A stretch of DNA of 64,000 nucleotides from Mastigamoeba balamuthi (lineage: Eukaryota > Evosea > Mastigamoebida > Mastigamoebidae): NCBI GenBank assembly GCA_902651635.1, contig CACRSC010000059.1, positions 33,349-97,348 of the forward strand, read 5' to 3'. Below, piece after piece: positions 10,884-20,035 of this stretch; position 1 is the stretch's first letter, and every line of letters starts with the position of its first letter. The position numbers and the translations under genes are program-made. A model generated the notes under the pieces. It worked only from the letters and a program-made list of their open reading frames with translations, was not told where the DNA came from and made no database searches.

Positions 10884-10890
10884 GAAAAAG
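10884..10890 (-). terminator. RNA polymerase III terminator of tRNA-Lys
   Basis: A run of five T residues (plus-strand A at 10885-10889) starts a few bases downstream of the mature tRNA 3' end, as expected for Pol III termination. Confidence 0.8.
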
Positions 10891-10891
10891 A

Positions 10892-10964
10892 CGCCGACCG
10901 AGGGGGTCGAACCCTCGACCACACGGTTAAGAGCCGTGCGCTCTACCGACTGAGCTAGGTCGGC
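10892..10964 (-). tRNA. tRNA-Lys (CUU)
   Basis: Reading 10964 to 10892, the acceptor stem is GCCGACC with GGTCGGC, followed by discriminator G. The A box is TAGCTCAGTCGG. The anticodon loop is CTCTTAA with anticodon CTT at 10931-10929. The variable loop is TGGTC and the T arm is GAGGGTTCGACCCCCTC. There is no intron. All four stems pair perfectly. Confidence 0.97.
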
Positions 10965-11070
10965 TTACGAACAATGAAGAGCAGTGTCTGCCGCCATTCC
11001 GAACCGCCCGCCCTAGTTCCCCATATCTTCCCCAGAATCTCAGCGGAAATCGGAGCGAATCTTTCGCAGA

Positions 11071-11782
11071 ATGGTGGTCTACGCGGTGCACATCTTCTGG
11101 TGCGCGGGCCAGGGCGACGCCACGCGGGCGGTGCAGGCGGCGGCCGCGTACTCGCTGGGGGCCCTCAGCGTGCTGCAGCGGCGCGGGGCCCGCGAGGTGG
11201 TCCTCTTCGGCAGCCGCACCGTCGCCGAGCGCATCCCCCCCGCCCAGCGCCTCGTCGTCGGCATCCAGCACCAGTTCTCCTGCCACGCCTACCTCACCCC
11301 CTCCAAGGCACCGCGTCCCGCGTCTCCGCGCCCCTTTTCCAGTTTCCCTCACCCGCCGGGAATCGAACCGCGGACCCCGCGCTTGGCAGGTCGCTGTCAC
11401 TGTCACGACGGACAGCGACTACCCGCAGTCGGCGGCGTTTGCGCTGCTGGGCCAGGCGCTGCAGGCGTTTGTGTCGCGGCACGGGCAGGCAGCGAGCAGC
11501 CCCGCGGACGCGTCGCTTGCGGTGCCCGAGCTGGAGGCGCTGCTCTCGCGGTACCAGCGGCCCACGGCGCTCTCCGAGGCCGAGGCCGGGGGCAGGGTCG
11601 CTGCGGTGCAGGCGCTGGTCGACCAGACGCGCGCGGTGGTCGCCAAGAACGTCGAGGACCTCCTGCGCAGGGGCGAGCGCCTCGAGACGCTCGTCGACCG
11701 CACCGACCAGCTCAGCGCCAGCACAAAGGTCTTCGTCCGCGGCTCCCGCAAGGCCGGCCGCTCCTGCTGCCTCCTCATGTAG
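11071..11782 (+). CDS. YKT6: YKT6-type R-SNARE (longin-SNARE, prenylated)
   Basis: Exons 11071-11307 and 11390-11782 give 209 residues (human 198, yeast 200). The first 140 residues match a longin domain: MVVYAVHIFW, then VLFGSRTVAERIP, QFSCHAYL, and TTDSDYPQSAAFALLGQAL. An R-SNARE helix follows (QALVDQTRAVVAKNVEDLLR, ERLETLVDRTDQLSASTKVF) with the zero-layer arginine expected in this helix. The C terminus, CCLLM, is the double-cysteine CAAX box typical of YKT6, so palmitoylation and prenylation are expected in place of a membrane span. YKT6 acts in ER-Golgi, endosomal and vacuolar or autophagic fusion. The intron must be GC-AG (CCAAG|GCACCG to TTGGCAG) to keep the frame and the homology. It lies head to head with the tRNA-Lys gene. 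Confidence 0.93.
11308..11389 (+). other. GC-AG intron of YKT6 containing a tRNA 3'-half-like sequence on the minus strand
   Basis: The minus strand of this 82-base intron contains a perfect internal B-box motif, GGTTCGATTCC (11369-11359). It lies 20-30 bases downstream of a CTGCCAA loop-like word. No A box or pairing 5' half lies upstream. It is therefore a tRNA-like remnant or a coincidence, not a tRNA gene. Confidence 0.45.
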
Positions 11783-12218
11783 CGCCTCGCACCGCCTCGT
11801 GACGCGTCTCTCGCGACGTCGCGACACTCGCATGCGCCACGGACGGGGCGCCACACGCCCCACTGGCCACATCGCGTGTAGCAAATCAATTGTATCTGCG
11901 TACGCTTCCCCAGTGGTCACACTGCGACGACAGTCACAACACACACACACCACCACCATCAATTTAACACAAGTAGCACGCCGTCGTTGCTCTCTGCGTC
12001 CAACAGCTTTCAGACCGGCCTCAGAGATGAGTGTTGTCTGTCTGGTGTGGTTAGTGTTGTCTCCCAAAGGAAGTACCCATCGACCTTCCAGTTCGCGCCA
12101 AAAACACAAGGTACACCCGCCTTTGCATGCACTGGGTTCTCTACGTCACCATAATCAACGTCACGGCGGAGATATTGTGAAGATATCAAACGGAAAACAA
12201 ACTCTCAACGCTCGGGCC
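11783..12218. other. Intergenic YKT6-SDR
   Basis: 436 bases with a short CA/CAC microsatellite around 11940-11962 and no coding signal. Presumed 3' UTR of YKT6 and promoter of the downstream dehydrogenase. Confidence 0.5.
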
Positions 12219-13064
12219 ATGGCAGACCTCCAGGGCCGCACGTTCCTCGTGACGGGCTCCACCGACGGCATCGGCAGGCACACCGCCGTCCTCCTGGCCC
12301 GCGCCGGCGCCCGCGTGCTCGTGCACGGCCGCAGCCCCGACGCCTGCGAACGGGCCCTCGCGGACGTCCGCTCCGCCGCGGCCTCGGGCGGCGCCCCCGA
12401 GCCTTGCGCGATCGTCGCCGACCTCTCGAGCCTCTCGGCAGTCCGCGCCCTCGCTGGCGAGGCTCGGGCTCGCTGCGGCGGGCGCCTGGACGCGCTGGTG
12501 AACAACGCGGGCTGCTGGGCCCCGCGCCTGCTCCTGACGGCCGACGGCCTCGAGTCCACGTTCCAGGTCCACGTGGCCGCGCCCTGGCTGCTCGCCTGCC
12601 TCCTGCGGGGCGCCCTGCGAGCCTCGGGCCCGCGCCCGCGCGTCGTCAACGTGTCGTCCATCTCGCACGGGGCCCGCGTGGAGCTGGCGGACCTGCGGTA
12701 CGAGCGGCGGGGCTACGAGGTCCACGAGGCCTACTCGGCGGCCAAGACGGCGGTGCTGCAGGCCACGGCGGGCATGGCGGCGCGTATGCCCTGGGCCAGC
12801 GTCTGCGCCATCGACCCGGGGACCGTCAACACCAAGATGCTGCTCGCGGGGTGGGGGCCCTGCGGCTGCGAGGTCTGCGACGCCGGCGACGAGTTCTGGG
12901 CGGCGACGGACGAGCGCGTGGGGGCGTCGACCGGGGGCTACTACGTCGACAGGAGGCCCGCGAGGCCCTGCAGCCACGCGACCGACCCGCAGGCGTGCCA
13001 GCAGCTCTGGTCGCTGCTGGAGCGCGTGACGGGCGAGACGTGGCCCAGCGACGTGCCCTCATGA
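12219..13064 (+). CDS. Short-chain dehydrogenase/reductase (classical SDR)
   Basis: Single exon, 281 residues, starting at the ATG in gccATGG (12219). The Rossmann motif TGSTDGIG follows the first beta strand. NNAG is present, VVNVSSIS supplies the catalytic serine region, and YSAAK is the catalytic Y-x3-K. The pattern resembles the retinol dehydrogenase/DHRS-like group that reduces or oxidises lipid carbonyls or alcohols with NAD(P)H. The exact substrate cannot be told. The C-terminal 70 residues have several cysteines (CGCEVCDAGDEFW) and a GGYYVD motif common near the end of this group. No membrane span or targeting signal is visible. An apparent upstream extension of the frame to 10974 runs through YKT6 and is spurious. 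Confidence 0.88.
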   Translation: MADLQGRTFLVTGSTDGIGRHTAVLLARAGARVLVHGRSPDACERALADVRSAAASGGAPEPCAIVADLSSLSAVRALAGEARARCGGRLDALVNNAGCWAPRLLLTADGLESTFQVHVAAPWLLACLLRGALRASGPRPRVVNVSSISHGARVELADLRYERRGYEVHEAYSAAKTAVLQATAGMAARMPWASVCAIDPGTVNTKMLLAGWGPCGCEVCDAGDEFWAATDERVGASTGGYYVDRRPARPCSHATDPQACQQLWSLLERVTGETWPSDVPS

Positions 13065-14441
13065 GACCTCTCGGCCCCTCCCACTGGCAGGCACCCATCA
13101 GCCTGCTTTGTGGGACAGTGTGAGTGCTGAACGCGGCAGGCACTAATCAGTCGGGGCAGCTGCGGAGAAGCCGGCAAATGAAACACTGCTGAGTGGTCTC
13201 TCCAGTATTCTGTGGTGTCTCCACGGTTCGAGAAGAACTTGCTGTGTGGTGTCACAAGGGGCGCGGAGCACTGGCCAGCTGCGATGAAGATGCTTCAAAG
13301 CCACTCATTTGTGTGAGGCAAGACCAGATGCGGACAATCAAGTTCTCCGGGGGCAACTCACAGTAACATCGAGCTGCTCCTTTTATCTCTGCATGAATCG
13401 CCTTCGTGAGATGTTCGTGTTGCAGCAGCTCATTGGTCATTCTCTCAAAAAAGCCATACAAGGAATTGAGTGACACTACGAGTGACCAGTCACACCTGCA
13501 AATCACCTACGCTGCACATCGTTGAGAACGATGCACCTGTTGGTGCAATCCATACAGTTTGCAGGGCCACAGGAGGAGAGGAGGAGACACAGAATCCTGG
13601 TCGTGTTGCTCGGCATCAGCTTACACTCTGTCAACAGGGGCACTCCCGGTATAGTCTGTCATATCAGGCGGTGCCACCTTGTGTGGCATCATCGTCCAGT
13701 TGGTGACGACGGGCTCCGCGTGCTGAAGGACCTCCCCTCATCCGAGTTATGACGTGACTCGTGTGCCCTCTGATGCAGGTCCGGGTGAGCTGGGGCTCAT
13801 GGGCTCACCCAGTAGAGCATAACGCATGGACGAGTTTCGTGCAGCACACCAGGCAACGACCACAAGCTCGTGTGACAGGAGTTTGCAGTGTACACCAATC
13901 ACAGGTCCAGCCGAAGACCACTTGACTGGCATGCAATCTGGCTCGGCACCCCGGCAGCAAGCAACATGCAGCAATCGCAGTGGACCCCAAAGGAAGCAAT
14001 GAGCACTGCGGAGGGACCTCCTTACAGTGCCAGTAGAAACACTGATTTTGTGCCACGGACAAGGCAGTTGGCAGAGATGAGACACACACCGACACTCTTA
14101 CTAGTGACTGGGGGATTTGACCTCAACCTATCGATATTGATTCCGATGTAGGATTTCACACGACAAGAATTGCCTGCGTTGAGTCACAGGATGCGGCACG
14201 ACGATGCTTGATTCTTTCAAGTAACTTCCTGCTTCCAGGCTGCAACATCGCATCCTCAGAGTCGCCCTCACCACTTCCTGTATCTGTGCTGCCAGGGCAC
14301 CGAGCGGCTCCTTGAACCCTCGGCGCAGCTGCTCGAGTGGTTCAGCCGTCGGCCATACCGTAGTATTCGCGCTGCTTCCCGAGGCCTGAGGAGCCACTTG
14401 GCCCCGTGGGACATAACACGAGCACCCGACCAGCCACAGTT
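13065..14441. other. Long intergenic stretch, no gene seen
   Basis: About 1.4 kb between SDR (+) and the F-box gene (-). Only short shadow ORFs occur, none with conserved motifs, and no tRNA-like cloverleaf was found. The sequence is unremarkable in composition. Confidence 0.5.
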
Positions 14442-14626
14442 GCAGGGCATGCAAAGCCCCAGGCCCCCAGATCCCAGGCTCTTTGTTCGGTCCAGAGAGA
14501 GGGCGAGCGAGCACAGACTCGCCTTCCAATGCTCAACCCGCAGGGCATGCAGGCGCCCTGGCCCCCAGACCCCAGCTCTTTGTTCGTACCAGCGAGGGCG
14601 AGCGGGCGCAGACTCGCCTCCTTCCT
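14442..14626. repeat. Tandem duplication, 98-bp period, just downstream of the F-box gene
   Basis: The segment starting GCAGGGCATGCA at 14442 is repeated from 14540, sharing the blocks CAGGCCCCCAGA, CTCTTTGTTCG, GAGGGCGAGCG and CAGACTCGCC. The copies differ at about one base in six. The second copy ends a few bases short of the F-box stop codon (14631-14633). Confidence 0.75.
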
Positions 14627-14630
14627 CTGC

Positions 14631-16592
14631 TCAGACCTTTGCGTGCGTCTCGAACCTGAACTCTATGCGGGGGCGCCTGCGGGCCACAGCGGACCCGCGG
14701 ACAAACGCCTTGTTGGCGCTGTCCAGCGCGACCTCGACGACGCGCGGGCCCAGCAGCTCCAGCATCTCCTCGTCGAAGCGCACGCACTCGCGGAGCCCGA
14801 CGCTCGTCGCCAGCCGCGCGGCCCGCAGCAGCGCGCACACGCCGGCCTTGGAGACGTCGGGCAGCGCCGCCCAGATCGTCTCCACGCCCGGCGCGGCCCA
14901 CAGCACGGCGGCCAGCACGGCGGCCCCGCGGTCGGTCGCCTGCGGCATGTCGAGGCGCAGCTCGCGGAGCCCCGGGAGCTCGCGGAGCAGCGGGGCGAGG
15001 GCGCCGAGCGTGTGGTCGTTGCCGATGCCGCTGTGCCGCAGCTCGCGCAGCTCCAGCGCCCCGAGGAGCGGCGCGCGCCCCAGCAGCCCCGCGACGCCCG
15101 CGGCCGTGTGCCCCGAGCAGTACGCCAGCGCCAGCCTGCGCAGCGCAGCGCCCGGCAGCGCCGCGAGGGCCGCGTCGGTGGCAGCGACGTAGCGGAGCTC
15201 AGCGCAGCGCAGGGCCGCGCAGGCGGGCGACGACGCGAGCTCGGGCGTCAGCTGCAGGGTCCCCGCCAGCGCCAGCTCCTCGAGCGGGGCGCACCGCCGC
15301 AGCGCCGCCACCGACTGCGCGTCGGCGGGCTGGCGGTCGCTGAGCCGCAGCCTGAGGGCCCGCAGCCGCCGGAGCGCAGCGATGCCCGCGGCGAGCTCGG
15401 GCGTGAGCTGCTGCGGCTCGTCGTCCGAGCCCAGCGCGAGCTCCGCCAGCGTCCACGCGCACTGCGAGAGCCCCTGGGCCAGCAGCCCCGCGGCCGAGGC
15501 CCCGCGGACGGCCAGCGAGTCGAGCGACGGCGCGGCCAGCAGGGCGCCCGCCTGCTCGTCGCCGCGCACGGGCAGCACCGAGACGCTGCGCAGCGACCCG
15601 ACGAGCCGCGCGAGGGCCGCGGCGTCGCGCCTGCCGACCCTGTGGCAGACCAGCACCGCCAGCGCGGGGCACGCGAGCGCCAGGTCCCCGCAGACGCGCT
15701 CGGCCCCGCTGCCGTCGTCGGCGTTGTCGTCGGGGCCGTCGCCCGGGGCCTCTGCGGCGCCCCCGAGGAGGCGCAGCTCCTCGAGGCGGGCGAAGGCGCC
15801 GGGCCTGAACGCGAGCAGCTGCGAGGCCTCGCGGAGCGACAGCGAGTCGCTGGCGAAGACCCGCAGCGGCAGGGCGGACCTGCGCTCGGGAGCTGCGCTG
15901 CGGTAGACCTCCACGAGGGCCTCGAGGAAGCCCCTGCCCGCCCCGGCCTTGCAGCCGCTCTCGCTGGCCTCGCACAGGCGCCGGCCGCACGCGCGCGCGA
16001 GGGCTGCGGTGCCCGCGTCGCTCAGGCGGGAGCAGTGCTCGAGGGCGACGCTGCAGAGCGCCGGGCACGCGGCCGCCAGCGCAGCTAGCGTGGCGTCGCC
16101 GACGCTGCAGCGGCTGAGCGCCAGCGTGCGCAGCGCGGGGCCCAGCAGCGCCACAGAGCAGCAGACGCCGACGTCCGTCGCGCTGCGCACTGGGCGGCAC
16201 AGGTGAGAGCGCGAATCAATTGATTTGGGCATACAGCCCCAGTAACACACGGAGCAGCAGAAGCCTACGTCCGTAGCGCTCCGGACGGGGCGGCGCAGTT
16301 GAGGGCGCGAATCAATTGATTTGGGCGCACGCGAGAGGGACGTCGTGGCGGCCTTGCGCAGGTGCGGGGCCTGCGAGAGGAGGACGGCCTGGCGGTCGCC
16401 GTGGAGGGCGAGGCTGCGCCAGAGCGAGGGGTGGCGGCAGAGCGCGCGCAGGCGGCGGCACGTCAGGGCGACGCTGCGCAGGTCGTCGGGGCAGAGCAGC
16501 GGCAGCAGCGAGGCCACCACGCACGCGTCGGGCAGCAGCGACAGCACGTCCACGGCGCCTGCTGGGCGCGCTCTTTGCGCTCTTTGAGCCAT
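14631..16592 (-). CDS. F-box/leucine-rich-repeat protein
   Basis: Exons 16592-16331 and 16189-14631 join in phase 1, giving 606 residues. An F-box-like segment opens the protein: VDVLSLLPDACVVASLLPLL, CPDDLRSVALTCRRLRALCR, HPSLWRSLAL. It is followed by many leucine-rich repeats (LRTLALSRCSVGDATLAALA, CSVALEHCSRLSDAGTAALA, LRRLALAYCSGHTAAGVAGL). Such proteins are substrate adaptors of SCF ubiquitin ligases, and the LRRs choose the target. The intron (16330-16190, donor GTGCGC, acceptor CCCAG) is 141 bases and lacks stops, so the frame appears continuous. It contains a decayed second copy of its own 3' end plus the start of exon 2. Dead partial copies lie at about 30.2-30.8 and 35.2-35.8 kb. 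It is divergent from the Crinkler-like gene. Confidence 0.85.
   Translation of the reverse strand: MAQRAQRARPAGAVDVLSLLPDACVVASLLPLLCPDDLRSVALTCRRLRALCRHPSLWRSLALHGDRQAVLLSQAPHLRKAATTSLSRAPKSIDSRPQLRRPVRSATDVGFCCSVCYWGCMPKSIDSRSHLCRPVRSATDVGVCCSVALLGPALRTLALSRCSVGDATLAALAAACPALCSVALEHCSRLSDAGTAALARACGRRLCEASESGCKAGAGRGFLEALVEVYRSAAPERRSALPLRVFASDSLSLREASQLLAFRPGAFARLEELRLLGGAAEAPGDGPDDNADDGSGAERVCGDLALACPALAVLVCHRVGRRDAAALARLVGSLRSVSVLPVRGDEQAGALLAAPSLDSLAVRGASAAGLLAQGLSQCAWTLAELALGSDDEPQQLTPELAAGIAALRRLRALRLRLSDRQPADAQSVAALRRCAPLEELALAGTLQLTPELASSPACAALRCAELRYVAATDAALAALPGAALRRLALAYCSGHTAAGVAGLLGRAPLLGALELRELRHSGIGNDHTLGALAPLLRELPGLRELRLDMPQATDRGAAVLAAVLWAAPGVETIWAALPDVSKAGVCALLRAARLATSVGLRECVRFDEEMLELLGPRVVEVALDSANKAFVRGSAVARRRPRIEFRFETHAKV
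16153..16330 (-). repeat. 96-bp tandem duplication across the F-box intron/exon 2 boundary
   Basis: The block at 16153-16230 recurs 96 bases further on, at 16249-16326. It spans the start of exon 2, the acceptor and the CAAATCAATTGATT part of the intron. In the copy nearer the donor the acceptor CCCAG has become CCCCG, so only the downstream copy can be used. The 96-base period preserves the frame. Confidence 0.85.
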
Positions 16593-16976
16593 GCTGTGAT
16601 TCTGTCGGGTGAGAAGAGCCAGCGCTGGGAGTGCTGTCCTCGAGTCTCTTGATCGTTGTGTTTGTTTTCAACTGCACAGCGTTGCGCAGATATTTGCGGA
16701 ACCGCCAGAAATGGAGGCGTTTGAATCACGCAGCGTTTCCGGAACCAGTGCAGGAGGGAATCTGTAGCGAGGTCGATGTCGCTACTCGCAGTGGACGCTG
16801 TGACGACAGCTCCAGCTGCACCCGCATCGCCCCAAGTCTGCGCGGGTCTTCCTGAGTGAAGACTGCACCGATGATATAACTCTGGAACACAGGCGCCTTC
16901 TGCGAATCGAGATATCTCTTTATCTAGATATTTGTTTCACATAAATTGATTTTGATCGAGGGGTACAGTACCCCCG
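16593..16976. promoter_or_regulatory. Divergent promoter region, F-box gene / Crinkler-like gene
   Basis: 384 bases between two start codons pointing away from each other. AT-rich words (GATATCTC, TATCTAGATATTTG) occur near 16909-16933, just upstream of the plus-strand start. No defined element is recognised. Confidence 0.4.
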
Positions 16977-19869
16977 ATGCAGCGGCTTCCGTGCGTGTGG
17001 TTCGTGCTGGGCAGCGCGCGCCAGTCCTTCGGCCTCCGCGGCGGCAGGGTGTACGTCCCGTCTGTCCTGAGGCACTTTGGCGTGCGCGGGGTGCTTGTGG
17101 GCGGCGTCCCGCTCGACATGGCCCCGGACGGGCTCTCGCGCATCACCTTCGAGCCCGGTGCCGACGTGGCCCTCAGCGTGGCGCCACAGCAAGGTGTCAT
17201 CGATGCTCACTTTTTCGTTTTCGAGGTCGACTTTGGCTCAGCTGAGTTCATTGTTGGCGAATTCGTTTGAATTGTTTCTTCTGATTGAGCTCGGCTGCTG
17301 TATGGAATTACGCCATGAGCAGTGCCCTCCCCCCCTTCTATCATATTAGTGCGAATACCCTCCCACTCCTTTTCCCAAAAGCAACATTCGGAGCTCATGT
17401 GGCTTTTCGCCTGCAGATTCTGTCACTGTGCCATGCCGGGCTCCCCATTTTGAGGACGTAGCCATGGAGGAAGCGTATGTCGACACGCTTGCCCAGAGTG
17501 TCACGCTCGGCGATGTTGTGTTCCCATGGGACAGCGACAGAGTGCTCAGCGCCGAGGCTGAGCAGAAGGCCGTCCTCGGCCGCTTCCACAAAGTGCCGCT
17601 GCTGCCCTACATCTTCCAGCCGCACGTTGTCTCGCTGCCTCTGCTGGGATTGGGCCCTGCTGGCCAGGCTCCCAAGGAGGTTCTCCTCGAAGACGGAAGC
17701 GTGCGGAGGTTGGACGAACTGGTGCAGCCCGGACTCGTCACCCGCATCGTCGGGATGCCTGGCGTGGGGATGACCGCGTCTGCTGTGAGCCTGGCCGGCG
17801 ACAGCCGCGTGTTCGTGCTCTACTTCCTGTGCTCATCGCGCTTCGCTGTCGCCGAAGACTCGGACTTTGATGTGGACGCTGGTTTCCTCCGCATGGCCGG
17901 TGACGCACATACCTGCTTCGAAAGCTGCTACGAGCCACCCATGCCTGCGTCTGCAGACGACTACATCGAGCGGGACAGGCGGGCCAAGAGGGCGTGCAGG
18001 TGTTGTGTGCTGAGGGAGGTCATCTGCCGTCTTGTGTTCCTGCTGCGGCTCCTGCTCCACGCGCCACAGCTGTCGCCCTACGAGCACCTGCTGATCCAGG
18101 TCAGGGCCAAGCGCCAAGGCTCCGCCGGGCAGGCCCATGTCTGGAGCAAGCTTGCTGGCTGCGAAGAAAGCACTCTCAGACGACTGTTGACAGCAGTGAC
18201 GAACAGAATCCGAGACCTGCGGCCACAAGCCCGGATTGCTGGTGTGCTTGACGAGTTCCCGCTGTGCATCTCCAACGTGAATCCTGGGCAGCAGTTCATC
18301 TCAGAGAGCTCCCTTGCCCGTGAGAATATTCCAACGCTGTTCGACAGGACCCCTGATGGGCGCATTGTCCTCCGTAAAGAGCACGGGCAGACCCTGGCAA
18401 GCTTGATCGTCTCCACGTTCTCCCAGAACAAAATTCCCCTGCTGGTCTTGGGCAACTCTACCCGAATTGTGTTGCATGACCATGCCCAGTCAGAAGCGCC
18501 CAGCAAGCAGTCGTCTCCTCCCTGGAAGCCAATGTGTGCACTAGTCGTGGGCTTCGAACCCTGCTCGTCGCCACGTACAGCCATTGGGCAGTACATCGAC
18601 ATTTCGGACGTGCCAGACGGGGATCTCGATGCTGCAGTCCTCGGGACTGACCACCCTCTGATGCAGCACGTCGAAGACAGAGAGCTGCTGCTGCTTCCTG
18701 CGTTGCAGCTGTGGGAGCTTCTCACAGGCCGCCACCGTGGTGCACTCAACGTCGTTGTCAAGCTCATGCAGACGAGAGACCGCCCCGAGTACTCCAAGGC
18801 GGTGATGCTCAAGGCCGCGATGATCGCTGCAATATCGAGGTCGGCCGAGAAGCTGAGGAAGTGGCTGCAGACACAGCTCAGCTGGGACCGGACCTCGGCA
18901 CTGTACGACCTGTTTGTGCAGCTGGTCATTGCAGCAGAGAACTCTGGGGATGGGCACACGGTCCAGTTCACAGCCAACAAGTCTATCGACCTGGTTAACA
19001 TGTCTCTGTGCTCTCTGGTGAGGCGCAGCACCGAGCAGTTCACGTACAGGCTCAGCGAGCCACTAGTCGTCAGAGTTCTGCGCAGCATCCTGAACGAAGA
19101 CACCACCTTCAGGCAATTCTTCAGGGCCCTCGAAGGCTTCGTGGGCATCACCTGCTCAACAGACTCAGGCAATGGAGCGATAAAGATGGTCGAGAAGGTC
19201 ATTTCTGCAGCTTTGTCTGTGTGGGGCAGCTACGGGCTCAAGCTGGCGCAGCTGCCGTGGATCCGGGAGCCAATTCAAAGGCAGATTACCCTCAGTCGCA
19301 CTGCCCTGCCGCACGCCTCTGAGGCCTCCGAGGCCTCTGAGCTGCCTGTGCCCGCACAGCTCCCCAGCTGGCTGAACGATGTCGAGTTCGCTGTGGAGGA
19401 CCAGCCTGGCGTACCAGAGCTCCCAGCTGTCGACTTCGCGCTCAGGCCTGTCCTCAACTGTCTGTACTCTCCGCTGAACGCCAACGGGGTGGAATGGCTG
19501 TGGCTCGGGAGGAGGATCTCAATTCCGCACGAGGTTGTCACTCTCTGCTTCGGCGTCAGGGTGCGGTCCAGGGACTCTTGGCTGCCCTCTGAGCACAACG
19601 GCAACCTGCTCTCGATGATCGATGGCGAGACGATGCAGAGCTGGAAGGCGTCAGGGAGCTTCCCCGTTCGTGCCCTGCGGGTCCTCATCGACCTGTCTGG
19701 ATCCCCAGAAGACAGCACGAGCAGCTTATTCAGAGAAGAAGAGCACCTGGCAGTCGTGATTGACCGCAGGGACATCGAGCTGCTTCTTCCCGACGGCCTG
19801 GTCCCAGGCCTCGACATGCAGCGTCTGTGCGGGCTGCTTGAGTGGCTCAGCAGCTCGGTGAGCCACTGA
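16977..19869 (+). CDS. Crinkler/RHS-like P-loop NTPase with altered Walker A
   Basis: Exons 16977-17193 and 17417-19869 (intron donor GTGTCA, acceptor CTGCAG) give 889 residues. The first 72 residues form a small header of the ubiquitin-like size seen in Crinkler (CRN) proteins. A linker and an NTPase-like core follow. GMPGVGMTAS at about residues 185-194 sits where a Walker A (GxPGxGKS/T) should be, and GVLDEFPL at about 347-355 is Walker B-like. LPAQLPSWL and DLSGSPEDS lie near the end. Combining an N-terminal header, a P-loop core and a long divergent C-terminal region is typical of CRN and trypanosome RHS families, thought to act in the nucleus in host interaction or inter-element conflict. 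The lysine that contacts phosphate is methionine here (ATG where AAG or AAA is expected), so ATP hydrolysis may be lost. The family call is by motif only. A scrap of its 3' end recurs at 32.93-33.06 kb. Confidence 0.6.
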
Positions 19870-20035
19870 ATATACTGTTGTTTCTTTGTATCAGTGGCCG
19901 TGTCCAGTTTCCGAGTCCTTCATTTGCTAACGCTGTTATCGGCTGAGCAGCTCACGTGGCACAGCCAACTCACGCTTGCACCCCTCCACAAGCTCCTCGA
20001 CATCGCTTGCCCGCGCCTTCCATGCTGCCATGGAC

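Noticed and set aside
10974-12218. Upstream extension of the dehydrogenase ORF to 10974
   Set aside because: It passes through YKT6 in the wrong frame and through non-coding spacer. The SDR fold starts exactly at the ATG at 12219.
14406-16088. A 560-codon plus-strand ORF
   Set aside because: Antisense shadow of the F-box/LRR gene; its composition (R, Q, A, G repeats) has no domain.
17281-17427. Start of the Crinkler-like protein at the GTG at 17428
   Set aside because: A clean intron joins the frame to an upstream ATG exon (16977) in matching phase, and GTG starts are not expected in a nuclear gene.
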